Shown: one piece after another, positions 54,853-63,468 of the stretch
Layout: each line of letters starts with the position of its first letter
Numbering within the stretch: the first letter of the stretch is position 1
Assembly: GCA_964526645.1 (NCBI GenBank)
Contig: CAZGJN010000002.1
Location: 124,001 to 188,000 of the forward strand
Source: JADJNW01 sp964526645
GTDB taxonomy: Bacteria; Bacteroidota; Bacteroidia; Chitinophagales; Saprospiraceae
DNA length: 64,000 nucleotides
Direction of reading: 5' to 3'
The notes under the pieces: model-generated
The model's database searches: none
What the model was told of the DNA's origin: nothing
What the model saw: the letters and a program-made list of their open reading frames with translations, nothing else
Translations under genes and position numbers: made by a program

Positions 54853-55884
54853 TTATACACTCTTTCTATCAATCAGGAAAGTAAACCGATGCGTATTTTT
54901 GAGTGCAATGCCGGTACCCCGAACAACTGCCCGCAACGGGTCTTCTGCAACATGCACAGGAAGTTTTGTCTTTTGCGAAATTCTTTTATCCAGACCCCTA
55001 AGTAAAGCACCGCCACCAGTGAGGTAAAGCCCTGTTTTATAAATATCGGAAGCCAACTCCGGTGGTGTTGATTCGAGTGCTTTTAGGATGGCATCTTCGA
55101 TTTTAGAAATGGATTTATCCAAAGCATGAGCAATTTCACTATAAGAAATCTTGATCTGCTTAGGGATGCCGGTCATCAAATCTCTACCATTCACGGGATA
55201 ATCCTCTGGCGCATTTTCCAATTCATGCAAAGCAGAACCAGCGTGTATTTTAATTTGCTCGGCAGTTCTTTCGCCAATTAGAATATTGTGCTGGCGCTTC
55301 ATGTAGCTGATGATATCATTGTTCAACTCATCCCCAGCGATGCGGATGGATTGATCGCAAACGATACCAGCCAATGCAATTACTGCAATTTCGGTAGTGC
55401 CACCACCAATATCAATAATCATGTTGCCAACCGGCTCTTCCACGTCCAAGCCAATGCCAAGCGCAGCAGCCATCGGCTCATGGATCAGATAAGTTTCTTT
55501 TGAATCAACGTGATCGGCAGAATCGAAAACAGCGCGTTTCTCTACTTCTGTGATACCGGAAGGAATACAAATCACCATTTTGAGGTGCGAGAAAAACCGC
55601 CGCCGGCTTCCTATCATGTTGATAAAACCTTCGATCATGCTTTCCGCTGCCTGAAAATCTGCAATGACACCGTCTTTAAGCGGCCGAACCGTCTTGATTT
55701 CTTCATGCGTTTTTTCGTGCATCTGCATGGCTTTCCGCCCTACCGCAATGGTTTCATTGGTACGCCGATTGATCGCAACGATAGAGGGTTCATCTACCAC
55801 CACTTGGCCGTCTTGTATGATGAGCGTATTGGCCGTTCCAAGGTCTATTGCCAATTCCTGTTTGAAGAAGCTGAAAAGTTTCAT
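54853..55884 (-). CDS. mreB: Rod shape-determining protein MreB (actin homologue)
   Basis: 343 residues. ATP-binding actin-fold motifs: AIDLGTANTLI (phosphate 1), IDIGGGTTEIAVIAL (phosphate 2), and YLTGGGALLRGLDKRI (adenosine). The membrane amphipathic stretch is the N-terminal MKLFSFFKQE. It forms curved filaments under the inner membrane that steer side-wall synthesis. It is the first gene of the cluster; the 180 bases upstream contain no clear TAnnTTTG, with TTCCTTTG (minus strand, near 55980) the nearest match. Confidence 0.97.
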   Translation of the reverse strand: MKLFSFFKQELAIDLGTANTLIIQDGQVVVDEPSIVAINRRTNETIAVGRKAMQMHEKTHEEIKTVRPLKDGVIADFQAAESMIEGFINMIGSRRRFFSHLKMVICIPSGITEVEKRAVFDSADHVDSKETYLIHEPMAAALGIGLDVEEPVGNMIIDIGGGTTEIAVIALAGIVCDQSIRIAGDELNNDIISYMKRQHNILIGERTAEQIKIHAGSALHELENAPEDYPVNGRDLMTGIPKQIKISYSEIAHALDKSISKIEDAILKALESTPPELASDIYKTGLYLTGGGALLRGLDKRISQKTKLPVHVAEDPLRAVVRGTGIALKNTHRFTFLIDRKSV

Positions 55885-56064
55885 TTATATCGTGCCCTCC
55901 GTTTAACTTGGTTTGCGCCAAGAGAATTACTGTCCTGAAAAGATTTTCTTGAATGTCGGAATTTCAGGCGCAAATCAAAGGAAATTTTGTTGAAAAAGGA
56001 AATGTAAACACTTCTTATTTGTGCTATTTCCAGGTTTTTACGAAAAAACGGGAACTTTATTTTA

Positions 56065-57342
56065 TCAAACTTCTCCAACGATGACTTCCCAGTAATCTTT
56101 TGGGTTTAAATATTGCTGAGCAAGGCTTCTTAGCGCCTCGCTATCAATAGATTGCACTTTTTCCACTAATTCTTCGAAGAAAGACAAGGGAAGGTTTTCT
56201 GTTATTAGTGTTTTGACTACATCCGATACGTTGAACGGGCCATCCAGCATGGTTAAAAAATTACCCAATAAATAATTTCGCACCATTTCCAATTCTGGCG
56301 CTTCCACGATTTCCTGCCTCAGGTGCTCCATTTCCTTATAAATCTCCGCTATCGTTTGGTTGACAAACTCATTGCCTACTTCTGTGCTGATATAAAAACA
56401 GCCATCAAAGTTCATGGTATCCAGTATGGAATAGATATTATAAGTGTAGCCTTTTTCTTCTCTGATATTTTCCATCAGGCGGGAGCCAAAATACCCGCCC
56501 AGCACCGTATTGAGGACGTACATGCCTGCGTAGTCGGGATGATGGCGATTAAATAGCTTTCTACCTATTCTGATTGCCATTTGGATTGTGTCAGGCAATT
56601 TCACCCGAACAGTCTGCGGCTGATTGTTATTTCCTTCTACGAGATTCGGTTCTACAGGATTTCCTTTCCAAATGGCAGGACTCAGGTATTTGTTTAGCAG
56701 TTCGATAGTGTTGTTTTCTATCTTTCCACTCAAGAAAATCTTACAGTTCCCTGTGGTGTAGCAACGCCCAAAGTGCTGTAAAAGATCTTCTCTTTGCAAT
56801 TCTCCGTAGGTTTCAGGAAAGCTATTGTATCCATAGGGGTGGTTTGCACCAAAAATCAATTCCGTAACTGTGCGATAGGCAATTGTGTCGTTTTTGGTTA
56901 AATCAATTTGCAAACTTTGCTGATTGACCTGAATGAAGGTATCCAATTCTTGTTGTGGAAATATAGGAGATTGGAGCATTTCGGCTAATATGGGCAGTAC
57001 TTTCTCGAAGTGCTTTGTCAGGCTGAACAAGGTGATGTTGGAGGTATCAATATTAAAAGGGGTGCTCAAGCCCGCTCCATAAAAATCAATTTTTTCGGCG
57101 ATAGCAGCGGAGCTAAAGTTTTTAGTGCCTTCTTTCAGCATACTGGCGGTAGCACGCGCCGATAGTTTCTTTTGTTCATAAGGTCTTCCAGAGTTGAATA
57201 CAATTTCAACCTTCAAAACTTCCTGTGTCCCCATATTGACTACATAGAGCGGAATGCCCTTATCGAGGGTATAAAAAGCCACGGGCGGCAGCTTCAGGTG
57301 GTGAATGGGCTTGATCAGGGGCGACTGTGTCCGGTCCAACAT
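56065..57342 (-). CDS. M16 peptidase family protein, predicted non-catalytic
   Basis: 425 residues, one M16 unit of two half-domains. The zinc motif HxxEH expected at residues 63-67 reads RATAS, although the flanking MLKEGT matches the usual EHMxFKGT context. The C-terminal substrate-binding R/Y pair is kept (FGSRLMENIREEKGYTYN). This is the layout of the non-peptidase partner in two-gene M16 heterodimers. No active partner lies next to it in the window. No signal peptide is evident, so a cytoplasmic site is likely. It is divergent from dnaN. Confidence 0.9.
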   Translation of the reverse strand: MLDRTQSPLIKPIHHLKLPPVAFYTLDKGIPLYVVNMGTQEVLKVEIVFNSGRPYEQKKLSARATASMLKEGTKNFSSAAIAEKIDFYGAGLSTPFNIDTSNITLFSLTKHFEKVLPILAEMLQSPIFPQQELDTFIQVNQQSLQIDLTKNDTIAYRTVTELIFGANHPYGYNSFPETYGELQREDLLQHFGRCYTTGNCKIFLSGKIENNTIELLNKYLSPAIWKGNPVEPNLVEGNNNQPQTVRVKLPDTIQMAIRIGRKLFNRHHPDYAGMYVLNTVLGGYFGSRLMENIREEKGYTYNIYSILDTMNFDGCFYISTEVGNEFVNQTIAEIYKEMEHLRQEIVEAPELEMVRNYLLGNFLTMLDGPFNVSDVVKTLITENLPLSFFEELVEKVQSIDSEALRSLAQQYLNPKDYWEVIVGEV

Positions 57343-57364
57343 AAGTTATTGACAATTAGGGATG

Positions 57365-57372
57365 CAAAGATA
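57365..57372 (-). promoter_or_regulatory. -7 element for the M16 gene
   Basis: Minus-strand TATCTTTG fits TAnnTTTG. Transcription would begin near 57358, leaving only about 15 bases before the ATG at 57342. The -33 region would fall inside the adjacent GC-rich hairpin. Confidence 0.45.
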
Positions 57373-57373
57373 T

Positions 57374-57416
57374 AATGCCCCGCCAGATACCGCGTATGGG
57401 GGGGCATTTTTTTTCT
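57374..57416 (+). terminator. Hairpin plus T-tract between the M16 gene and dnaN
   Basis: AATGCCCC (57374-57381) pairs with GGGGCATT (57401-57408), with an inner ATAC/GTAT pair around CGC, followed by TTTTTTTT. It has the form of a plus-strand intrinsic terminator, but both flanking genes read away from it, so it has no obvious gene to end. It might be a dnaN leader attenuator or the end of an unannotated transcript. Confidence 0.55.
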
Positions 57417-57467
57417 GTTTGCACTCAATTTTTATCAAAAATACCTGCTCCGCCGCGTCTCGCGGAG

Positions 57468-57476
57468 TTATCCACA
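57468..57476 (+). promoter_or_regulatory. DnaA-box match upstream of dnaN
   Basis: TTATCCACA, a perfect match to the consensus DnaA box, 101 bases before the dnaN ATG and upstream of its -7 element. Only one perfect box is seen here. Confidence 0.45.
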
Positions 57477-57517
57477 AACTGTTGGTTAATGAACGTAAAA
57501 AAATCCATAAGAAAATC

Positions 57518-57525
57518 TATTTTTG
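57518..57525 (+). promoter_or_regulatory. -7 element for dnaN
   Basis: TATTTTTG fits TAnnTTTG, 52 bases before the dnaN ATG at 57578. No well-spaced TTG is seen upstream. Confidence 0.45.
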
Positions 57526-57577
57526 TGTTTCAACAAGGATTTACTCACACTTTTTTAAAAAAGTCCGACAAACATTT

Positions 57578-58693
57578 ATGAAATTCAGTGTCTCTTCCTC
57601 CGAATTACTCAAACGATTGCAAATGGCGAGCGGCGCTATCGGCGCCAATCCGGTGCTGCCCATTCTCGAAGACTTTCTTTTTACGATCAATAATAACAAG
57701 TTGATCATAGCTGCTACTGATTTGGAAACTTCTATCACTACGGAGATCGAAATCATGGCGGATTCTGATGGCGCAATTGCCGTGCCGGGCAAAATTTTAC
57801 TCGAAACACTCAAAGCCCTGCCACAGCAGCCTATCACTTTTTCTATCAATGAGGATAATTTTGGCATTGAAATTACTTCTGCTTACGGCAAATATCGGCT
57901 GGCGGGTGAAAATGGGCAGGATTTTCCGCGCATTCCAGAACCCGATAGCGTAGATACAGTCACCGTGAGCGCGCCTGTGCTCAACCAGGGCATCAGCAAA
58001 ACACTTTTTGCTACCAGCAATGATGAACTGCGCCCAGCCATGTCGGGGGTATATTTTCAGTTGGATTTTAATAAAATCACTTTTGTAGCTACCGATGCGC
58101 ACAAATTAGTCAAATATGCTTTTTCTGATGTAGCAAGCGATGTTTCTACCTCTTTTATCGTACCCAAAAAAGCGCTCAACCTGCTCAAAAACGCCTTGCC
58201 CGCTAATGGGGAAGTCAAATTGGCTTTTAATAAAGCGAACGCCTTTTTTTCCTTTGAGGATACCCAATTGGTATGCCGCCTGATAGATGCGCGCTATCCA
58301 GATTACAACGCCGTGATTCCGGTAGATAACCCCAACGTATTGACAATTCCGCGCGCGGATTTTCAGAATTCCCTCAAGCGAATCGCGATTTATGCCAATA
58401 AAACAACCAATCAGGTTATTTTGAATATTAGTGAAGGAAGCCTGACGATTTCTGCGCAAGACCTGGATTTTTCGAACGAGGCGGTGGAGCAACTCTCTTG
58501 TACTTATGATGGCAACCCGATTACCATTGGGTTTAATGCGAAATTTCTTGTAGAAATGCTGAGCGTGATAGACGCAGATGAAGTCAAGGTGGAAATGTCA
58601 ACGCCTACGCGAGCGGGCATTTTGCTGCCATTAGAAGAAAAAGAAAATGAAAAAATATTGATGTTGGTCATGCCGGTGATGCTGAGCAATTGA
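57578..58693 (+). CDS. dnaN: DNA polymerase III beta sliding clamp
   Basis: 371 residues from the ATG at 57578; the open frame extends to 57362 but would cross the promoter and hairpin. The start MKFSVSSSELLKRLQ and following NPVLPILEDF are typical. Three clamp domains are recognisable, with SGVYFQLDFNKITFVATDAHKL in domain 2 and the C-terminal LVMPVML that forms part of the protein-binding cleft. It tethers polymerase III to DNA. dnaA is not adjacent, unlike many bacteria. Confidence 0.97.
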   Translation: MKFSVSSSELLKRLQMASGAIGANPVLPILEDFLFTINNNKLIIAATDLETSITTEIEIMADSDGAIAVPGKILLETLKALPQQPITFSINEDNFGIEITSAYGKYRLAGENGQDFPRIPEPDSVDTVTVSAPVLNQGISKTLFATSNDELRPAMSGVYFQLDFNKITFVATDAHKLVKYAFSDVASDVSTSFIVPKKALNLLKNALPANGEVKLAFNKANAFFSFEDTQLVCRLIDARYPDYNAVIPVDNPNVLTIPRADFQNSLKRIAIYANKTTNQVILNISEGSLTISAQDLDFSNEAVEQLSCTYDGNPITIGFNAKFLVEMLSVIDADEVKVEMSTPTRAGILLPLEEKENEKILMLVMPVMLSN

Positions 58694-58760
58694 TCCCTGC
58701 CATCAAATTTTTACAAGTGCACCCTGAGAGCAATGATCAACCTGTTATAATTATTTGAAA

Positions 58761-59228
58761 ATGAAACAGCTTTTGTGGATATTTTTTGTGAGCATTTTGT
58801 TTGTTGCTTGCCAAAAGGAGCCAAAACTTCCAGAGGCACCTGAAGCCGTTGTAAAAAAATTTCAAAAATACATTGACAATAACCAGTTTGAAGAAGCCAA
58901 GCTGCTGAGTACGCCTCGTGGAAAAGAGCGTTTGGATGACCTTGCCGAAATTATTCGATACGAACTGGAAGATTCTACCATTTTCAGCACGACTTTTTTG
59001 AGTGTGAATTGTAGTATCACTGCGGATACCGCCATTTGTATTTGCAATGTAAAAGATAAGTACGAGGAAGAAGCCTACGAAACGGAGTACAAACTGATAA
59101 AAATCAATGGTCAGTGGCTGGTGGACATCCCCGAAGAGGAAAAAATTGAAGAAGAAGAATTTATTGAAGAAATGCTGGACAGCCTCGATTTTGATTCCCT
59201 TTTCATAGAAAATGGCTCAGGGCGATAG
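58761..59228 (+). CDS. Small lipoprotein, DUF4878-like
   Basis: 155 residues from the ATG at 58761 (a TTG at 58755 is in frame). Lipoprotein signal ending LFVACQ, Cys18 or nearby. The mature part begins with a linker (KEPKLPEAPEAVVKKF). A cystatin-like NTF2 fold of DUF4878 type follows: VVKKFQKYIDNNQFEEAKLLSTPRG, then a strand pair ending INGQWLVDIP. The C-terminus is very acidic (about 17 of the last 32 residues are Asp or Glu). Function unknown. nadD follows within a few bases. Confidence 0.8.
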   Translation: MKQLLWIFFVSILFVACQKEPKLPEAPEAVVKKFQKYIDNNQFEEAKLLSTPRGKERLDDLAEIIRYELEDSTIFSTTFLSVNCSITADTAICICNVKDKYEEEAYETEYKLIKINGQWLVDIPEEEKIEEEEFIEEMLDSLDFDSLFIENGSGR

Positions 59229-59232
59229 GGCT

Positions 59233-59826
59233 ATGGGTAATGCTCCTAAAATAGGGCTGTTTTTTGGCTCTTTCAATCCTGTGCACGTTGGGCACATGAT
59301 TCTCGCCAACTACATGGCTACCCAAACGGAGCTTAAACAAGTGTGGCTGGTGGTGTCTCCTCACAACCCACTCAAGCCCAAGCGTACCCTCGCACGAGAC
59401 TATGACCGCTTGCACCTGGTACAATTGGCTATCGGTGATAATTTGCACCTTCGGGTTTCTGATATTGAATTTACTTTGCCGCAGCCTTCCTACACAATCA
59501 ATACCCTGACTTATCTGAAAGAAAAGCACCCTGATAAGCAATTCGTGCTCATCATGGGCGCTGATAACCTGACTACGCTGCACAAATGGAAGCAGTATGA
59601 GCTGATTATGAGGGATTATGAAATCTATGTTTATAGCCGTCCTTCCTATGATTTAGGCAATTTTGCGGAGCATTCCAACATCCGCGTTTTTGATCAGGTG
59701 CCCCTGATGGATATTTCTTCTACTTATATTCGGAATTGCCTGAAGCAAGGCAAGTCTGTACAATACTTAGTGCCGGATGCAGTATATGCTTATTTAAGTA
59801 CCAATAATTTTTATAAAAACCTGTAA
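59233..59826 (+). CDS. nadD: Nicotinate-nucleotide adenylyltransferase NadD
   Basis: 197 residues from the ATG at 59233; an in-frame ATG at 59212 would overlap the lipoprotein gene by 17 bases. The motif GLFFGSFNPVHVGHM carries the HxGH site; SPHNPLK and the ISSTYIRNCLKQG motif near the C-terminus are diagnostic. It adenylates nicotinate mononucleotide to form deamido-NAD. It complements the kynurenine monooxygenase of this window in a possible tryptophan-to-NAD route, which is inference. Confidence 0.95.
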   Translation: MGNAPKIGLFFGSFNPVHVGHMILANYMATQTELKQVWLVVSPHNPLKPKRTLARDYDRLHLVQLAIGDNLHLRVSDIEFTLPQPSYTINTLTYLKEKHPDKQFVLIMGADNLTTLHKWKQYELIMRDYEIYVYSRPSYDLGNFAEHSNIRVFDQVPLMDISSTYIRNCLKQGKSVQYLVPDAVYAYLSTNNFYKNL

Positions 59827-59917
59827 GCCGCTTGACAATCCTTGTTTAATTTTTTTCATCAGCGCAATAAGCGTTTTATATCCTTAGTTCTGTTATTGCA
59901 AAAAAAAAGACGACACG

Positions 59918-62257
59918 ATGCTTAGATATTTACTCCTTGCTGGCTTTGTATTATGGGCATTTGCCTTGTTATCTCAGGGGAAGTTATCCATCGGGCAATG
60001 GCGTGCTCACCTGCCTTATGTGGTGGGACAGTATGTGACCCAAAGCGATTCTAAAATTTACTACTCCACTGGCGGGTCAATAGTAGCATTCGATAAAGAA
60101 GAGATGTCCACAGAATTTATTTCAAAGGTGGAAGGACTGAGCAACACCGGAATTCGGCTGATCAAGTACAATCGCCTGAGCGATATCCTGATCGTGGTGT
60201 ATAATAATAGCGTGATTGATCTAATCAAAGCAGATGAAATCGTAACGCTTAATCAAATTCGTAATTTTAAAGGGATTGTAGGCGAAAAAATTGTGTACGA
60301 CATTTTTGTACAAAATGATTCCATCGTTTACCTAGCCGCTAATTATGGCATTTCCAAACTGAATATCAAAGCCAATCAATTTGTTTTTACGACTTTCACG
60401 GGCGTGGATGTCACCGGGGTCAGTCTATTCGAGGGCAATCTGTACGCTGCCACTACCGATGGGCTATACCGCACGGCTGAAAATAATGCAAACATCACGG
60501 ACATTACCACCTGGGCCTGGCTGGGGCAGAATCAAGGATTCCCCATTGACTATGTGGCTTCGGCTATCACAAGTTTTGGCGGCAATTTATACTTGGGTGT
60601 CAATGATACATTGTGCCGATGGAAAAATAACCAACTCGAAAAAGTTTATTTCGAGAGGGGCTTGAAGCTACAATTTCTTTCTGCCGAAGGGCAAAACCTC
60701 CTTATTGGCTATCGCTGCTCTTTTAGTTGCAATCGGGGCAAGGTGTTGTATTTAAAACCTGATGCTACCCTGGGCACTACTGCCACCAATTGTGTAGATT
60801 TTCCTAATTTCGCTATAGAAGATGAAAAAGGGCGGGTTTGGTTTGGCGATGGCAATCGAAATTTCAGAATGGTGAACCAGCTCACGGATGAATTTTGTAC
60901 CAACCTGAATTTAAATTCTCCTTACTCCGAGTTTAGTCGAGAAATCACCATCCAAGATGATCAGGTCTGGCTGGCATCAGGCAATGTCAATCAAGTGTTT
61001 AGCTATCGCTTTCTAGATCATGGCTTTGCTTCTTTGATTGACGGGCGGTGGACCATCTACAACCGCTTCACTCGTGATGAACTCAAAGGGGAAGATAAAA
61101 ACGATATAAACGATGATTTACTCGATTTTATCACCATCGCTATTCATCCTGACAATGGCAAAGTATATGCCGGTTCTTTTTTTGAGGGGCTGATCGAATA
61201 CGACGGGCAAAGTATGATTTTGTATAATGAAAAAAACTCGTCTTTGGGCAATGCCGTTGGCGATATTCAAAGGACGCGCATCAGCGGCTTGGCTTTTGAT
61301 GAAGATAATAACCTCTGGATTGCTAATCATGCTGCGGATCGCCCAATCTCGGTTTTAAAAAACGATGGCACCTGGCAAAGTTTCAAACCTTCCTGCAATC
61401 AAACGGAGTTACATCAGTTGGCAATTGACCAAAACGGCTACAAATGGTTTGTGACAAGCAATAGCAATTCGGGTGTTGTACTTTTTGACGAAGGCGATAT
61501 AGACAATCCCGCCGATGACCGATGCCGAATTTTTACCGAAAATAATAGCAATCTCCCTACGAACACGGCCAACTGCCTTGCCGTAGACCTCGATGGCGAT
61601 GTCTGGGTGGGAACTGCCCAAGGGGTGATTATTTTTGAATGTGGTAGTAGCGCTTTTGAAGAGCCTTGCATCGGTACCCGCCGGGTGGTAGAGTTGGATG
61701 ATTTTGGGGCGTTTTTGCTTTCTACCTTAGAGATCACTGCTATTGCCGTGGATGGTGCCAATCGGAAATGGGTGGGTACTAAAAGTGGTGTTTTTTTACT
61801 TTCTCCTTCCGGTGAAGAGCAAATTGAGCATTTCACGGCGGAAAATTCTCCGCTTTTTGATAATGTCATCAATGATATTGCTATCAATGCCAAAACAGGC
61901 GAGGTGTTCATCAGTACCGATAAGGGAGTGATTTCTTACCAAAGTGATGCCGTAGAAGGTAATAACCTTAGCCATTCCACTGTGGAGGTTTTTCCAAATC
62001 CGGTGCGCCCGGAATACCGTGGACCAATTGCCATCAAGGGCTTGGCGAGGGATGCGAATGTCAAAATTACAGATGTGACAGGAAGGCTGGTGTACGAAAC
62101 CCAAGCGCTGGGAGGGCAAGCTATTTGGGATGGGAATGACTATAATGGCAAACGCGCGCAATCAGGGGTGTACTTAGTGTTCAGCACCAGTAATGCCTGG
62201 TATGCAGGCTTTGGCAAACCCGATGCAGCAGTTGCCAAGATTGTGATTATCAATTAA
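59918..62257 (+). CDS. porZ: PorZ-like type IX secretion beta-propeller protein with C-terminal sorting domain
   Basis: 779 residues with a signal peptide (about 1-19). The start of the mature protein (QWRAHLPYVVGQYVTQSDSK, then STGGSIVAFDKEEMS) matches the PorZ N-terminal propeller. Two seven-bladed-type propellers follow, with two-component-regulator-like blades (DNNLWIANHAADRPI, DGDVWVGTAQGVIIF). The C-terminal 95 residues form a T9SS type A sorting domain (VEVFPNPV, then ITDVTGRLVYETQ, SGVYLVF). PorZ is part of the T9SS attachment complex on the cell surface. The gene is monocistronic. Confidence 0.87.
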   Translation: MLRYLLLAGFVLWAFALLSQGKLSIGQWRAHLPYVVGQYVTQSDSKIYYSTGGSIVAFDKEEMSTEFISKVEGLSNTGIRLIKYNRLSDILIVVYNNSVIDLIKADEIVTLNQIRNFKGIVGEKIVYDIFVQNDSIVYLAANYGISKLNIKANQFVFTTFTGVDVTGVSLFEGNLYAATTDGLYRTAENNANITDITTWAWLGQNQGFPIDYVASAITSFGGNLYLGVNDTLCRWKNNQLEKVYFERGLKLQFLSAEGQNLLIGYRCSFSCNRGKVLYLKPDATLGTTATNCVDFPNFAIEDEKGRVWFGDGNRNFRMVNQLTDEFCTNLNLNSPYSEFSREITIQDDQVWLASGNVNQVFSYRFLDHGFASLIDGRWTIYNRFTRDELKGEDKNDINDDLLDFITIAIHPDNGKVYAGSFFEGLIEYDGQSMILYNEKNSSLGNAVGDIQRTRISGLAFDEDNNLWIANHAADRPISVLKNDGTWQSFKPSCNQTELHQLAIDQNGYKWFVTSNSNSGVVLFDEGDIDNPADDRCRIFTENNSNLPTNTANCLAVDLDGDVWVGTAQGVIIFECGSSAFEEPCIGTRRVVELDDFGAFLLSTLEITAIAVDGANRKWVGTKSGVFLLSPSGEEQIEHFTAENSPLFDNVINDIAINAKTGEVFISTDKGVISYQSDAVEGNNLSHSTVEVFPNPVRPEYRGPIAIKGLARDANVKITDVTGRLVYETQALGGQAIWDGNDYNGKRAQSGVYLVFSTSNAWYAGFGKPDAAVAKIVIIN

Positions 62258-62267
62258 ATCCAGCGGT

Positions 62268-63206
62268 TTATGCTGTTTGAGAAGGATGGCGCTTTGTATT
62301 CCTGGGGTGGTAGCGAAGCAGGGTTTCCCGAAGATAATCCGTATCCAAATGCGTGTAAATCTCGGTGGTGAGGATAGATTCATGCCCCAGCATGTCTTGT
62401 ACCGCTTTCAGATCCGCCCCTCCCTCGATGAGATGAGTCGCAAAAGAGTGCCGGAACGTGTGGGGGCTTATATTCTTTTGAATCCCTGCGGTTGCCGCAC
62501 ATTCTTTTACAATCAAAAAAACCATCACGCGCGTAAGCCCCTTACCCCTCTGATTCAGAAAAACGATGTTTTCCGCCTCTTTTTTGATATTATTTTGCAA
62601 CCGGCGTACGCCATCTATGTAAAAGCGCAAATGCTTGATCGCTTCTTCACCAATCGGAACAATCCGCTCTTTGTCGCCTTTGCCAATGACTTTTATAAAG
62701 CCAATATCCAAAAAAAGATTACTCAGGCGCAATTCGGTTAATTCGCTTACGCGCAAACCGCTGGCGTAAAGGGTTTCGAGCATTGCCCGATTCCTCAGAC
62801 CATGCTCCGTGCTCAGATCAATAGCGCTGATCAGTGCCTGAATTTCTTCGTAAGAAAGTACTTCCGGGATTTTGCGTGCAAGACGTGGACCTTCCAGCAA
62901 ATCTGCAGGATTGGAATCAATCAAATCCTCTATTAGCAAATACTTGTAAAACGTTTTTAAAGCGGAAAGCATCCGCGCCTGTGAGCGAGCACCCAAGCCC
63001 AATTCATTGAGCCAGAGGATAAAATCTTCCAAATGTTTTGTGTGAATCGCTGCGGGAAGCACTTGGATATTGTGAAGCTCCAGGAATTGCACCAATTTTT
63101 TTAAATCCAGCAAGTACGCCTCTACCGTGTTGTCGGCCAAAGAGCGTTCCAAAGCCAGAAATGACTTGAATCCTTTGAGTGCCGTTTGCCAATCTGTATA
63201 ATTCAA
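62268..63206 (-). CDS. xerD: Tyrosine recombinase XerD
   Basis: 312 residues. Catalytic residues are visible: Arg in LYASGLRVSELTEL, the HTFRHSFATHL box (H-x-x-R) and the nucleophile Tyr in TTEIYTHLD. The N-terminal core-binding domain begins right after the start (DWQTALKGFKSFLALERSLADNTVEAYLLDLKK region). The only fitting start is TTG at 63206; no in-frame ATG precedes the conserved N-terminus. Xer recombinases resolve chromosome dimers at dif. No dif-like site was noticed nearby. It is convergent with porZ. Confidence 0.92.
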   Translation of the reverse strand: MNYTDWQTALKGFKSFLALERSLADNTVEAYLLDLKKLVQFLELHNIQVLPAAIHTKHLEDFILWLNELGLGARSQARMLSALKTFYKYLLIEDLIDSNPADLLEGPRLARKIPEVLSYEEIQALISAIDLSTEHGLRNRAMLETLYASGLRVSELTELRLSNLFLDIGFIKVIGKGDKERIVPIGEEAIKHLRFYIDGVRRLQNNIKKEAENIVFLNQRGKGLTRVMVFLIVKECAATAGIQKNISPHTFRHSFATHLIEGGADLKAVQDMLGHESILTTEIYTHLDTDYLRETLLRYHPRNTKRHPSQTA

Positions 63207-63240
63207 ATGATAAAAATTGAGCGTTGAAATGTAACTAACT

Positions 63241-63363
63241 TCAAAATGCGCACTTGCCGATCCCGATAAAAATAGCGACCCAAACCAGCCCTTTGATTAA
63301 AAAAAATAGAAAACCTGCCATACCAATGCGCTTCAGCCACAGTTTGAACTTAGTATTTACCAT
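63241..63363 (-). CDS. Small membrane protein, 40 residues
   Basis: ATG at 63363 to TGA at 63243-63241. The sequence runs MVNTKFKLWLKRIGMAGF, then FFLIKGLVWVAIFIG, ending GKCAF. A basic N-terminus precedes one or two short hydrophobic segments. It lies 34 bases upstream of xerD in the same direction. I recall similar short proteins with an IGxAGFLFFLIKGL core in Bacteroidota, often misnamed, but cannot verify this here. Function unknown. Confidence 0.6.
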   Translation of the reverse strand: MVNTKFKLWLKRIGMAGFLFFLIKGLVWVAIFIGIGKCAF

Positions 63364-63468
63364 GCATGATTCGTTTTGCTTGAAAACGCAGCACAACAGC
63401 GTATAGTTCAGTTTCTACTAAATTAGAAAGGTGCACTTGTTTATATTATAAGTCCATCATTAATCTTA

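Noticed and set aside
57447..57467. CTCCGC/GCGGAG hairpin before the DnaA box, resembling a dispersed small repeat
   Set aside because: Only one copy was noticed in the window, so a repeat family cannot be supported.
57343..57577. Possible replication origin upstream of dnaN
   Set aside because: Only one perfect DnaA box and no clear AT-rich unwinding array; dnaA is absent.
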